This document shows positions 22,787 through 31,845 of a DNA stretch of 64,000 nt, piece after piece. Within the stretch, counting starts at the first letter, position 1. Each line of letters begins with the position of its first letter. The translations under genes and the position numbers were made by a program. A model generated the notes under the pieces. The model was not told the origin of the DNA and ran no database searches. It saw only the letters and a list, made by a program, of their open reading frames with translations. Source of the stretch: CAKSHP01 sp045636325 (GTDB lineage: Bacteria > Bacillota > Clostridia > UBA1381 > UMGS1253). The stretch covers positions 1 to 64,000 of the forward strand of contig JAZTXH010000001.1 of the NCBI GenBank assembly GCA_045636325.1, written 5' to 3'.

Positions 22787-23917
22787 ATGGGAATTTTGGT
22801 TGCGATTCTGGCTTTCGCTATAATGGTATTTATTCATGAATTTGGGCATTTTATCACCGCAAAGCTCTTTAATATAAAGGTTTTGGAATTTGCGGTGGGT
22901 ATGGGACCTGCAATTTTTAAAAAGAAAAAGGGTGAAACTCTTTATTCTGTAAGATGCCTGCCGCTTGGCGGTTATTGCAGTATGGAGGGGGAAGACGCAA
23001 AAAGTGATGATGCGCGCTCTTTTTCAAATGCGGCATGGTGGAAAAGAATTATTGTTGTTTCTGCAGGTGCAATTTTAAATGTTTTGCTTGGTTTTATTTT
23101 TTTGATTGTTGTGCAAAGCAGTTTTAAAACTGTGAATTTGCCTGTTATTAATAAGCTTGAAGAAAAGGCGTATATGGATGAAGCAGGCTTTCAGGCAGGC
23201 GACAGAATAGTATCTCTTAATAAAAGCAGAGTAAATGTGTATGAAGATATATATTTCTTTTTAGAGCGTATGGGTGAAAATGAGGTTGAAGTCAGCGTTG
23301 AGAGAGACGGTCAGATTGTAAAAAATAAAGTAAAACCTGTGGAAGAAAAAAGGGTTTACAATTTTTATAAAGACAGAACAGATGTTAAAATTTATGTAAA
23401 CGGGGAATTTTCAGATGAATTTCAGGCAGAGGCCTCAAGTGATGAAAACCTTTTTGATAAAACTTATGAGGAAAAAAGATATATTTTAGGCTTTGAATGT
23501 TTAAATAAGGAAAACAGTTTTACAGATGTCTTAAAACGCTCATTTTACATGACTGCGTTTTATGTTAAAACGGTTTATATGTCCGTATATGAAATTATAA
23601 CCGGCAGAATTCCTGTAAATCAGCTTTCCGGACCTGTTGGCGTGGTTGATGTTATAGGCAAAGCATCTGCACAGGATATATTCTTTTTATTTGAGATACT
23701 TGCACTTATAACAATAAACCTTGGGGTTATGAATCTTTTGCCCATTCCCGCCCTTGATGGATGCAAGATATTAGTTATATTAATTGAGATTATTACAAGA
23801 AAAAAAATTCCGCCTGAAAAGGAAGGCATTATAAACTTAATTGGCTTTGCATTTTTAATACTGATTATGCTTTTTGCAACCTATAATGATATAATACGTC
23901 TTATAAACGGAGGATGA
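22787..23917 (+). CDS. rseP: Site-2 metalloprotease RseP/RasP family
   Basis: Intramembrane zinc protease that cuts anti-sigma factors and remnant signal peptides. The 376-aa protein has the zinc motif HEFGH at residues 17-21 in the first membrane helix, a PDZ-like segment (FQAGDRIVSLN), and the third zinc ligand in MNLLPIPALDGCKIL. A final membrane helix ends the protein. It follows dxr by 14 nt (GAGGTG ribosome site) and overlaps the upstream part of ispG. The insert DEFQAEASSDENLFDKTYEE inside the PDZ region is acidic and not one I recognise. Confidence 0.94.
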   Translation: MGILVAILAFAIMVFIHEFGHFITAKLFNIKVLEFAVGMGPAIFKKKKGETLYSVRCLPLGGYCSMEGEDAKSDDARSFSNAAWWKRIIVVSAGAILNVLLGFIFLIVVQSSFKTVNLPVINKLEEKAYMDEAGFQAGDRIVSLNKSRVNVYEDIYFFLERMGENEVEVSVERDGQIVKNKVKPVEEKRVYNFYKDRTDVKIYVNGEFSDEFQAEASSDENLFDKTYEEKRYILGFECLNKENSFTDVLKRSFYMTAFYVKTVYMSVYEIITGRIPVNQLSGPVGVVDVIGKASAQDIFFLFEILALITINLGVMNLLPIPALDGCKILVILIEIITRKKIPPEKEGIINLIGFAFLILIMLFATYNDIIRLINGG

Positions 23918-23922
23918 CGCTT

Positions 23923-24969
23923 ATGCGTAAACTTACAAAGAAAGTAAAAGTCGGAAATATATTTATCGGCGGTGACAGCCCTGTTACGGTGCAGTCAATG
24001 ACCAATACTAAAACCTCTGATGCATATAAAACCATAGAACAGATTAAAAAGTTCGAGCAGGCAGGGTGTGATATTGCAAGGTTGGCAGTGCCTGATGAGG
24101 ATGCGGCACGCTCTATTGCGCAAATTAAAAAAAGCACGTCTATTCCCCTTGTTGCAGATATTCATTTTGATTATAAGCTTGCCTTAATGTGTATGGAAAA
24201 CGGAATTGATAAAGTAAGAATAAATCCCGGAAATATTGGCTCGGAGGAAAGAGTATATAAAACTGCAGATATGGCAAAAAAATGCGGTGTACCCATAAGA
24301 ATAGGGGTAAACGGCGGCTCACTTGAAAAAGAGCTTTTGGAAAAGCATGGTGGAGTGTGTGCACAGGCAATAGTTGAAAGTGCCCTTAACCATGCAGCGA
24401 TGTTTGAAAAATGTGATTTTACAGATATTGTTCTTTCACTAAAGGCATCGGATGTAATGACTATGATTGATGCATACAGATTAGCAAGTGAAAAAACAAA
24501 TTATCCGCTTCACTTAGGAGTTACAGAAGCAGGTACGTTTGAAGCAGGACTTATAAAGTCTGCAGCAGGTATCGGAACGCTTTTGGCAGAGGGAATTGGT
24601 GATACAATCCGCATATCATTAACCGATGACCCCACAAAAGAAGTGCGAGCAGGAATAGAGCTTTTAAGAGCGCTTAATTTAAGAAATAGCGGCATAAAGT
24701 TTGTTTCGTGTCCCACTTGCGGCAGATGCAAAATAAACTTGATTGGCATTGCCGGCGAAGCATATGAAAAATTGCGCGATATAGACAAGGATATTAAGGT
24801 TGCCGTTATGGGATGTGCAGTAAACGGCCCAGGTGAAGCAAGGGATGCTGATATCGGTATTGCCGGCGGCGACGGAGTTGGCCTTTTGTTTAAAAAGGGC
24901 GAGATAATAAAAAAAGTTAAAGAAGAAGAAATTGTTGAAGTTTTGATACAAGAGATTGAAAAAATGTAA
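23923..24969 (+). CDS. ispG: 4-hydroxy-3-methylbut-2-en-1-yl diphosphate synthase (flavodoxin)
   Basis: A [4Fe-4S] enzyme late in the MEP pathway (348 aa, the short bacterial form). It has a TIM-barrel part with VGNIFIGGDSPVTVQSMTNT, RLAVPDEDAA and VRINPGNIG, then a C-terminal cluster domain with CPTCGRC and GCAVNGPGEA. The ATG at 23923 has CGGAGG 9 nt upstream. The ATG at 23914 overlaps the rseP stop but is too close to that ribosome site. It needs a low-potential donor such as the ferredoxin at 6034. Confidence 0.96.
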   Translation: MRKLTKKVKVGNIFIGGDSPVTVQSMTNTKTSDAYKTIEQIKKFEQAGCDIARLAVPDEDAARSIAQIKKSTSIPLVADIHFDYKLALMCMENGIDKVRINPGNIGSEERVYKTADMAKKCGVPIRIGVNGGSLEKELLEKHGGVCAQAIVESALNHAAMFEKCDFTDIVLSLKASDVMTMIDAYRLASEKTNYPLHLGVTEAGTFEAGLIKSAAGIGTLLAEGIGDTIRISLTDDPTKEVRAGIELLRALNLRNSGIKFVSCPTCGRCKINLIGIAGEAYEKLRDIDKDIKVAVMGCAVNGPGEARDADIGIAGGDGVGLLFKKGEIIKKVKEEEIVEVLIQEIEKM

Positions 24970-24989
24970 GAAAGGAAATTAACTGCAAA

Positions 24990-27900
24990 ATGACGAAACT
25001 GTCAGAAATTGTACCCGACATATCTTCAGATTATGATGTGGATATTACAGATATAAATATAAGCTTAAAAGAGCGCTTAATATACTTAAAGCCTGCTGCG
25101 AAGGTTTTGCTTACTCTCGGGCAGATTGAAAAAATTGAAGCAATGCTTAAAAGCAACTATAATTTAAACAGAGTAGTTATAGATATAGAAAAAGAACGAA
25201 TAGTTACCGAAACCTTTAAGAAAAAGCAGGCCCTTGAAAATGAAATTATAAGAAAGTTTGAAGAGGCACGCACAGATGTTAGGGTTAGTGAAGTAATTGC
25301 AGGCAAAAAAATTAAGGGGAAACTGCTTCCTATAAGCGAGGTTACACCGGAGGTAGGAAGATGCAAGACTTCAGGCGAGATTTTTGCAGTTGATTATAAA
25401 CAGAGAAAAGACGGGGCATGGATTGTAAGCATTGATATAACAGATAAAAAGGATTCTTTATCACTTAAGCTGTTTTGCGATTTGCCTCCGCGCCAGAATG
25501 CTGACGGAACATCCGGCAGAGCAAGGGACTGCACATCAAAGGAAGCGGTTGAAAAGCGCTTGAAACCCGGTGTTTTCATTAGTGTTTACGGTGATTTAAC
25601 ATATGATAGATATGCCGGCGATTACATAATGAGTGCTTATGATATAAACGAAATTGATGCGCCTCCGTCGAAAGATGACAATGCTCCTGAAAAACGCGTG
25701 GAGCTTCATTTGCATACACAAATGTCTGAAATGGATGGTGTTTCATCTGCGACTGAATTAATAAGCCGAGCGGCAAAATGGGGACATAAAGCCATTGCAA
25801 TTACGGACCACGGCGTTGTGCAGGCATATCCCGAAGCGGCAAAGGCTGCAAAAAAATGCGGTATTAAGGTTATATATGGCGTAGAGGGTTATGTTGTTAA
25901 TGATGATGTATCAATAGTGTGTAATCCGAAAAAGTATTCGACTAAGGACACATTTATTGTGTTTGACCTTGAAACTACAGGTCTTTCAGCAAAGAAAAAC
26001 GAAATAATAGAAATCGGCGCAATAAAGATTTTTGATGGTGAAATTCAGGACAGCTTTTCAACCTTTGTAAAGCCGAGTGAGCTTATACCGCATAAGGTTA
26101 CAGAGCTTACACACATAACGAATGCAATGGTTGAAGGAGCACCAAAAGAAACAGAGGCGGTAAAAGCTTTTCTTGATTTCTGTGGTGAGAATAGCGTTTT
26201 AGTTGCTCATAATGCAGGCTTTGATACAGGATTTATAAGAGAAGCAATGCAAAGAATGGGCAAAACCTTTAATTACACATATTTAGATACTGTTTCTCTT
26301 TCAAGAAAGCTTTTAAAAGAGCTTCGCAGTCATAAATTAAATGCAGTTGCAAAGCATCTTAAAATCAAGCTTGAAAACCATCACAGAGCAGTAGATGATG
26401 CCCTGGCAACGGCACACATTTTTCAAAAGTTTTTAAAAATGCTTGAAGACGATGGCGTTTTTGATATAGGTGATATTAACTCTCATTTTGGCAAAGGTAT
26501 TGACGTAAAGGGTATGCCGTCACACCATATTATAGTGCTTGCTAAGACCCCTGTCGGTCTTGAAAACTTATACAGACTTATTTCAGCATCAAACCTTGAT
26601 TATTTTTACAGAACGCCGAAAATGCCCAAGAGCATTATAAACAAGTACCGCGAGGGGCTTATAATTGGCTCTGCCTGCGAGGCGGGCGAGCTTTATGAGG
26701 CGGTATTTTCAGGTAAAAGCGAAGAAGAAATTGACAAGATTGTTTCTTTTTATGACTATCTTGAAATTCAGCCTTTGGGCAATAACGAATTTATGATAAG
26801 AAACGGTAGTGTTTCAGGTAAAGAGCAATTGCAGGAGATAAATAAAAAGATAATAGAAATCGGCAGAAAGCATAATAAACTTACCGTTGCCACAGGTGAC
26901 GTTCATTTTCTTGACCCTGAAGACGAGGTTTACCGCCGTGTGCTTATGGCGGGTAAAGGCTTTGACGATGCAGATTTTCAGGCACCATTGTATCTTCGCA
27001 CAACAGAAGAAATGCTTTCTGAATTTTCTTATCTTGGCGAAAAGGATGCATATGAGGTTGTTGTTGAAAATCCAAATAAAATAGCCGATATGTTTGAAGA
27101 GCTTCAGCCTGTAAGAAGCGGAACGTATCCCCCAAGTATCGAGGGAGCACAGGAAGACATTATAAGAATGTCTAACGAAAAGGCAGAAGAAATCTATGGA
27201 AATCCACTGCCTGATATTGTGCGTGAAAGAATGGAAAAGGAATTAAAGTCAATCACTACATACGGATTTTCCGTTATGTATATTATAGCACAAAAGCTTG
27301 TTAGTAAGTCCAACGCTGACGGATATTTAGTTGGCTCACGAGGTTCTGTTGGCTCATCATTTGTTGCGTTCCTGTCAGGTATTACAGAAGTTAACGCACT
27401 TCCCGCCCATTATGTTTGCGAAAAGTGTAAACATAGCGACTTTGTTATGGACGGAAGCGGTCTTTCGGGTTGCGATATGCCTGATAAGGAATGCCCCAAC
27501 TGCGGCATAATAATGAAAAAAGACGGCCACGATATCCCATTTGAAACCTTTCTTGGTTTTGCAGGCGACAAAGAGCCAGATATTGACCTTAACTTCTCAG
27601 GTGAATATCAGAGTGTGGCACATAAATACACAGAAGAACTGTTTGGCGAGGGCCATGTGTTCCGCGCGGGAACAATAGGCACTATCGCAGATAAAACCGC
27701 ATTTGGTTATGTTAAAAAATATTTTGCTGAACGTGACTTAAAGGTGCGTGATGCAGAAATAAGAAGAATTACCCTTGGATGTACAGGTGTTAAAAGAACA
27801 ACAGGACAGCATCCGGGCGGCGTTATTATTGTGCCTAAAGACCGTGACATTCATCAGTTCTGCCCAGTGCAGCATCCGGCAAATGATACCGAAAGTGATA

Positions 27901-29003
27901 TTATAACAACTCATTTTGATTACCATTCAATTCACGATAATCTTTTAAAGCTTGATATTCTAGGCCACGATGATCCGACGGTTATCCGTATGCTTGAAGA
28001 TTTAACGGGAATAGATGCAAAAACCATTTCCTTAGGCGATAAAGAAACTTTAAGTTTGTTTTTAAATACCGAAGCTTTAGGTGTTACGCCTGAACAAATC
28101 GGAAGTCAAGTGGGAACATACGGCGTGCCTGAATTTGGAACGGAATTTGTGCGCCAGATGCTTATAGACACAAAACCAACCCGTTTTTCAGAGCTTTTGC
28201 GTATATCAGGACTTTCTCACGGAACTGACGTGTGGCTTAACAATGCTCAGGATTATATAAGAGAGGGCACAATTGTGCTTTCTGAGGCAATCTGTACCCG
28301 TGATGATATTATGATCTATCTTATACATATGGGTCTTGAGCCGAAAACTGCGTTTACCATTATGGAAAAGGTAAGAAAGGGTAAGGGGCTTACCCCTGAA
28401 GATGAGGCAGATATGAAGGCGCACGACGTGCCTCAGTGGTATATTGATTCATGTAACAAGATTAAATATATGTTCCCGAAGGCTCATGCAGTTGCTTACG
28501 TTATGATGGCCTTTCGTATTGCGTGGTTTAAGGTGCACATTCCAATTGCGTATTACTGTGCGTATTTTACCATTCGCGCCCTTGGTGCTTTTGATGGTGA
28601 AATAATGTGTTACGGACCTGAAAAGGTGGATGCGGCAATGAAAGAAATTGATGCGTTAATCAAGCCGTCACAAAAGGAGAAGGATTTAAAAACAACTCTT
28701 GAGCTTGTTAAGGAAATGTATGCAAGAGGACTTAAATTCTCAGAAGTGGATATTTACAAGAGCCATGCCAAAAACTTTTTGCCTGATGGCGAGGGAGTTA
28801 TTCGTCCGCCCCTTTCAGCACTGCCCGGCATAAGCATCGCTATGGCGGAAAGCATAGTTGAAGAAAGGGAAAAAGGTGAGTTCTTCTCAGTAGAAGATTT
28901 GCACACAAGAACAAAAATAAGTAAAACTGCCCTTGAAATTTTAGAAAAAAACGGTTGCTTTGATGGTATGCAGCAAAGCAGTCAGATGTGTTTGTTTGAT
29001 TAA
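24990..29003 (+). CDS. polC: DNA polymerase III alpha subunit, PolC type
   Basis: Main replicative polymerase of Firmicutes. It is 1337 aa, slightly short of the ~1430 of Bacillus. The order is an N-terminal domain, an OB fold (~110-220), and a PHP domain with VELHLHTQMSEMDG and AITDHGVVQAYPEA. The 3'-5' exonuclease is inserted within PHP (FDLETTGLSAKKNEIIEIG, HNAGFDTGFI, HRAVDDALATAHIF). Next comes a zinc-binding region (CEKCKHS, CDMPDKECPNC). The catalytic core has GSRGSVGSSFVAFL and the aspartates in PDIDLNFSG. It shares no promoter of its own that I can see and follows ispG by 20 nt. A strong terminator comes after. Confidence 0.97.
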   Translation: MTKLSEIVPDISSDYDVDITDINISLKERLIYLKPAAKVLLTLGQIEKIEAMLKSNYNLNRVVIDIEKERIVTETFKKKQALENEIIRKFEEARTDVRVSEVIAGKKIKGKLLPISEVTPEVGRCKTSGEIFAVDYKQRKDGAWIVSIDITDKKDSLSLKLFCDLPPRQNADGTSGRARDCTSKEAVEKRLKPGVFISVYGDLTYDRYAGDYIMSAYDINEIDAPPSKDDNAPEKRVELHLHTQMSEMDGVSSATELISRAAKWGHKAIAITDHGVVQAYPEAAKAAKKCGIKVIYGVEGYVVNDDVSIVCNPKKYSTKDTFIVFDLETTGLSAKKNEIIEIGAIKIFDGEIQDSFSTFVKPSELIPHKVTELTHITNAMVEGAPKETEAVKAFLDFCGENSVLVAHNAGFDTGFIREAMQRMGKTFNYTYLDTVSLSRKLLKELRSHKLNAVAKHLKIKLENHHRAVDDALATAHIFQKFLKMLEDDGVFDIGDINSHFGKGIDVKGMPSHHIIVLAKTPVGLENLYRLISASNLDYFYRTPKMPKSIINKYREGLIIGSACEAGELYEAVFSGKSEEEIDKIVSFYDYLEIQPLGNNEFMIRNGSVSGKEQLQEINKKIIEIGRKHNKLTVATGDVHFLDPEDEVYRRVLMAGKGFDDADFQAPLYLRTTEEMLSEFSYLGEKDAYEVVVENPNKIADMFEELQPVRSGTYPPSIEGAQEDIIRMSNEKAEEIYGNPLPDIVRERMEKELKSITTYGFSVMYIIAQKLVSKSNADGYLVGSRGSVGSSFVAFLSGITEVNALPAHYVCEKCKHSDFVMDGSGLSGCDMPDKECPNCGIIMKKDGHDIPFETFLGFAGDKEPDIDLNFSGEYQSVAHKYTEELFGEGHVFRAGTIGTIADKTAFGYVKKYFAERDLKVRDAEIRRITLGCTGVKRTTGQHPGGVIIVPKDRDIHQFCPVQHPANDTESDIITTHFDYHSIHDNLLKLDILGHDDPTVIRMLEDLTGIDAKTISLGDKETLSLFLNTEALGVTPEQIGSQVGTYGVPEFGTEFVRQMLIDTKPTRFSELLRISGLSHGTDVWLNNAQDYIREGTIVLSEAICTRDDIMIYLIHMGLEPKTAFTIMEKVRKGKGLTPEDEADMKAHDVPQWYIDSCNKIKYMFPKAHAVAYVMMAFRIAWFKVHIPIAYYCAYFTIRALGAFDGEIMCYGPEKVDAAMKEIDALIKPSQKEKDLKTTLELVKEMYARGLKFSEVDIYKSHAKNFLPDGEGVIRPPLSALPGISIAMAESIVEEREKGEFFSVEDLHTRTKISKTALEILEKNGCFDGMQQSSQMCLFD

Positions 29004-29011
29004 AACGTAAA

Positions 29012-29052
29012 AAGCGTCACTGAAAGGATTTTGACTTTCGGTGACGTTTTTT
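29012..29052 (+). terminator. Intrinsic terminator after polC
   Basis: GCGTCACTGAAAG pairs with CTTTCGGTGACGT (one or two mismatches), then six T. It ends the long rightward block. Confidence 0.9.
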
Positions 29053-29201
29053 GTATAAATAAAAAAGGACAGCTTATTTTTTGCCGCCCATACCTTCATA
29101 ATATCATAGGTCAGTATGGTTTGTAAAGAAAAAAATATGCAAAGTAAACATATTCTACGTTTTAAACAAAAATTATATGTAAATTTTTCATAAATTGTCA
29201 A

Positions 29202-29230
29202 TTGAAATGGGTAAAAATATATGTTACACT
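29202..29230 (+). promoter_or_regulatory. sigma-A promoter of the ORF-less unit
   Basis: TTGAAA (29202-29207), 17 bp, TACACT (29225-29230). Directly behind lies GGAGG (29249-29253) and ATG (29263), but that frame stops after three codons. Confidence 0.7.
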
Positions 29231-29236
29231 ATAGGT

Positions 29237-29810
29237 GAAAGAAGAAAAGGAGGTACAGACCAATGAAAAGTTAAAAAAGGCTTTAGATGAAGATTTTAAA
29301 AAAATATGATTTGAATGTGGAAGCGATTTTACAAAGTTAATTAAAAAAAGAATGGAGTAGATTAAAAAAAAGAAGTAATTTTTTAAAGCGAGAAGCGAAG
29401 TTGTGAGGAACACAGAAAATAAGAAAAGTACTAAGAAAGAGGAAAAACGCTAAAAGGACTTGATTTAATTATATTATATTAAAAAACTGCAGAGCAGTGT
29501 TGATATAGATTGTAAGTTAGTGTTTGAAGTCAGAAAAAAAGTGAAATTGGGTAATTCAAATCATAAAAGGAATGTCTTTGTTATAAGGTCAGGATTTTCG
29601 CCCCTTTGAATTAATGGATTTGAGCAAAACATCAGGCTGTTCTCGTTAGAGGAAAATATGATTGTGAGTGAGTGTTAAAATTGTTGGATTAGTTAATGAA
29701 AACGGGCAGATAAGGAAAGAGAGGTTAACCATATGATGTTAGATAACAAGAGTGAACAGAAGTGACCCTTGATTGCAGGTTAAAAAAGCAGTCAAGGGTC
29801 ATTTCTGGTT
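29237..29810 (+). pseudogene. Transcription unit without an intact ORF: decayed gene or untranslated RNA
   Basis: A good promoter, a strong ribosome site and a closing hairpin surround about 570 nt, yet no frame is open beyond a few dozen codons. The ATG at 29263 reads ATG AAA AGT TAA. In another frame EKLKKALDEDFKKI, FECGSDFTKLIKKRME and later SEVVRNTENKKSTKKEEKR appear between stop codons, which looks like a basic, helical protein broken by frameshifts and stops. The strand is purine-rich, unlike its neighbours. A small-peptide operon is possible: ATG at 29287 gives 16 codons, and the ATG near 29733 has GAGAGG and gives 10. I do not recognise the parent gene. Confidence 0.45.
29763..29801. 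terminator. Hairpin between the ORF-less unit and the aminopeptidase gene
   Basis: TGACCCTTGA (29763-29772) pairs with TCAAGGGTCA (29792-29801). The following bases are only moderately T-rich (ATTTCTGGTTTT), so it is a weak terminator for the rightward unit. Confidence 0.55.
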
Positions 29811-29850
29811 TTAGTATAAAAAATTTTCTAACGGGGCAAAATGCCCTTTA

Positions 29851-31263
29851 TTAATTGTTTTTTTCGTAAAATGCTTTATATGCCTTATAGGTCATATAGC
29901 AGTCAAATTTGCTTGAAAGCTCATATGGTGCGTGCATGCAAAGAAGCGGAGTTCCGCAGTCAATAACATTAAGACCTAAATTTGCAACATACTGAGCTAT
30001 TGTTCCTCCGCCGCCAACATCAACTTTTCCAAGCTCACCATTTTGCCATAAGATGTTTTCATCATTTAATATTTTTCTTATTTTAGCTGCAAATTCAGCA
30101 TTTGCATCTGATGAGCCGGATTTTCCGCGGCTGCCTGTGTATTTGCATACCAATACGCCACCGCCTGCAAATGCGGTGTTGTTCTTATCGTGCACTTCAG
30201 CATGCTTTGGCTCATAAGCTGCACCGACGTCTGCGGATAAGCAGTAAGATAAAGCTAAAGCAGAATTTAGCATATATGCATCGCAAGTGCCTTCCTGCAA
30301 TGTAATAAGTTTTGAAAGTTCGCGTTCAAAAAATCTTGACTGCATACCTGTCATACCCATTGAGCCGATTTCCTCTTTGTCAACAAGCATACATACACTT
30401 GTAAGTTCAGGTGTTTTATCCAAATCTAAAAGTGCTTTTAAAGATGCAAATGCACACACTCTGTCATCCTGACCGTATGCACCAAGCATTCCGCGGTCAA
30501 AACCAATGTCGCGTGCTTTCTGAGCGGGAACAAATTCGATTTCTGCACTTGTTAAATCCTCTTCACAGATACCGTATTTTTCATTAAGCAGGCAAAGTGC
30601 ATTAAATTTTACCTTTTCTTTTATTTCATCATCACCTTTGGCAACAGAGCCTATAAGAATGTGGAAGTTATCGGCATTAAATGCCTTTGCAACTGTCTGT
30701 GTCATCTGGTCCTGTGATAAATGGGGAAGAAGGTCTGTAATTGTAAACACCGGGTCAGCTTCGTCTTCACCAATGCAAATATCAACGCAACTTCCGTCTG
30801 TTTTGCATATTGTGCCATGCATTGCAAGAGGAATTGTAAGCCACTGATATTTTTTGATTCCGCCGTAATACTGCGTTTTAAACCACGCCATATTGTCTGT
30901 TTCAAACATAGGGCGCAGTTTTAAATCAAGACGGGGTGAATCAACATGTGAGCCGATAAGATTAACACCGTCTTTAACAGGTTTTTCACCGATGATGGCA
31001 AGAATAATGCCTTTTTTATTGTTAACTGCAAAAACTCTGTCACCGGGGTTTAATTCAGTTTTTTCTCTTATGGAGCAAAAGCCGTTTTCCTCAGCATACT
31101 TTATTGCTTCGCGGATAGATTCACGCTCGGTTTTTGCGGCATCTAAAAAGTTTTTATATTCTTTGCAGTAAGCAAAGGTTTTTTTCGTAAGCTCATCACA
31201 TAAAACTTCATTCGCGTGCTTTGGGGTGTAGGATAATTTTTCGAAAAGTTCTTTATCAGTCAT
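29851..31263 (-). CDS. M18 family aminopeptidase
   Basis: A 470-aa tetrahedral zinc aminopeptidase removing N-terminal, often acidic, residues in the cytoplasm. Metal-site motifs are GSHVDSPRLDLK, DKEEIGSMGMTGM, SADVGAAYEPKHAEVHDKNN and a final CMHAPYELSSKFD. It belongs to the bacterial lap4/ApeA group. The start is the ATG at 31263, with AAAGGA 9 nt upstream. The ATG three codons earlier touches that site. It is transcribed alone and leftward. The 580 bp before it hold the DnaA-box cluster. Confidence 0.92.
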   Translation of the reverse strand: MTDKELFEKLSYTPKHANEVLCDELTKKTFAYCKEYKNFLDAAKTERESIREAIKYAEENGFCSIREKTELNPGDRVFAVNNKKGIILAIIGEKPVKDGVNLIGSHVDSPRLDLKLRPMFETDNMAWFKTQYYGGIKKYQWLTIPLAMHGTICKTDGSCVDICIGEDEADPVFTITDLLPHLSQDQMTQTVAKAFNADNFHILIGSVAKGDDEIKEKVKFNALCLLNEKYGICEEDLTSAEIEFVPAQKARDIGFDRGMLGAYGQDDRVCAFASLKALLDLDKTPELTSVCMLVDKEEIGSMGMTGMQSRFFERELSKLITLQEGTCDAYMLNSALALSYCLSADVGAAYEPKHAEVHDKNNTAFAGGGVLVCKYTGSRGKSGSSDANAEFAAKIRKILNDENILWQNGELGKVDVGGGGTIAQYVANLGLNVIDCGTPLLCMHAPYELSSKFDCYMTYKAYKAFYEKNN

Positions 31264-31458
31264 TGTTATCATTCCTTTATATTAATATTAAAACATACAC
31301 AAAAATATTATAGCACACTATCATGCATTTAACAACATTTTTATTAAAATTTTGATTATTTGAATAAATGAAAATCAAAAAATAGCGATTAAAAATTTCG
31401 GCAATTTTTTATAAAAAAAGTTTAACGGGAACATACTTTCGAAAGTGTTTTAAAAAAG

Positions 31459-31500
31459 ATTTACAAAAAACAGTTTACAAAAAACAGTTACAAATTCGTT
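31459..31500 (+). repeat. Tandem TTTACAAAAAACAG repeats
   Basis: TTTACAAAAAACAG occurs twice in direct tandem, with a partial third copy (TTACAAATTCGTTAC). It is very A+T-rich and lies immediately before the DnaA-box cluster. Confidence 0.7.
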
Positions 31501-31513
31501 ACACACATTTAAG

Positions 31514-31606
31514 TTATCCACTTATTAACATAGTTATCCACATAAAACGTGGGGAAAATTAATGTGAAACTGCAAAGTTTACCACATATCCACTGAGTTA
31601 TCCACA
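31514..31606. promoter_or_regulatory. Cluster of DnaA boxes
   Basis: TTATCCACT (31514-31522), TTATCCACA (31534-31542) and TTATCCACA (31598-31606) are perfect or one-off DnaA boxes in the same direction. A weaker ATATCCACT is at 31586-31594. The first two are exactly 20 bp apart. Reverse-strand variants (AACGTGGGGAAAA) lie between. A+T-rich repeats flank it. dnaA and dnaN are not nearby, so a DnaA-titrating or regulatory cluster fits better than oriC. Confidence 0.7.
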
Positions 31607-31789
31607 TTAATCGTGAAGGAAGCAGATAAAATCTTCACAATCGCAAAGTTTACATAATTCATTAGTGAGCAAGTTTTTTTCTTTACATAAAAAGACGAAT
31701 TAAAACGAAAAAATAGTCATAAAAGAATAATTCTTAAAGTTAATATTGAGCTTCAACAAAATTTGACACTTTATTTTTTTGTTTGCATG

Positions 31790-31798
31790 TGTTATAAT
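31790..31798 (+). promoter_or_regulatory. Extended -10 promoter of the foldase gene
   Basis: TGTTATAAT (31790-31798) is an extended -10 element. No good -35 is found at 17 bp. TTGACA lies further away (24 bp). Confidence 0.6.
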
Positions 31799-31845
31799 AG
31801 TGATAAAATATGTCCGGCTAAAACCTTTGGGAAAGGATGATATAA

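Noticed and set aside
29263..29400. Recoded gene (stop codons read as amino acids)
   Set aside because: TAA, TAG and TGA all interrupt the frame, and no other gene in the window shows recoding, so decay or non-coding RNA is simpler.
31459..31620. Chromosomal origin oriC
   Set aside because: DnaA boxes and A+T repeats are present, but dnaA/dnaN are absent and neighbouring genes do not diverge from this point. Kept only as a DnaA-box cluster.
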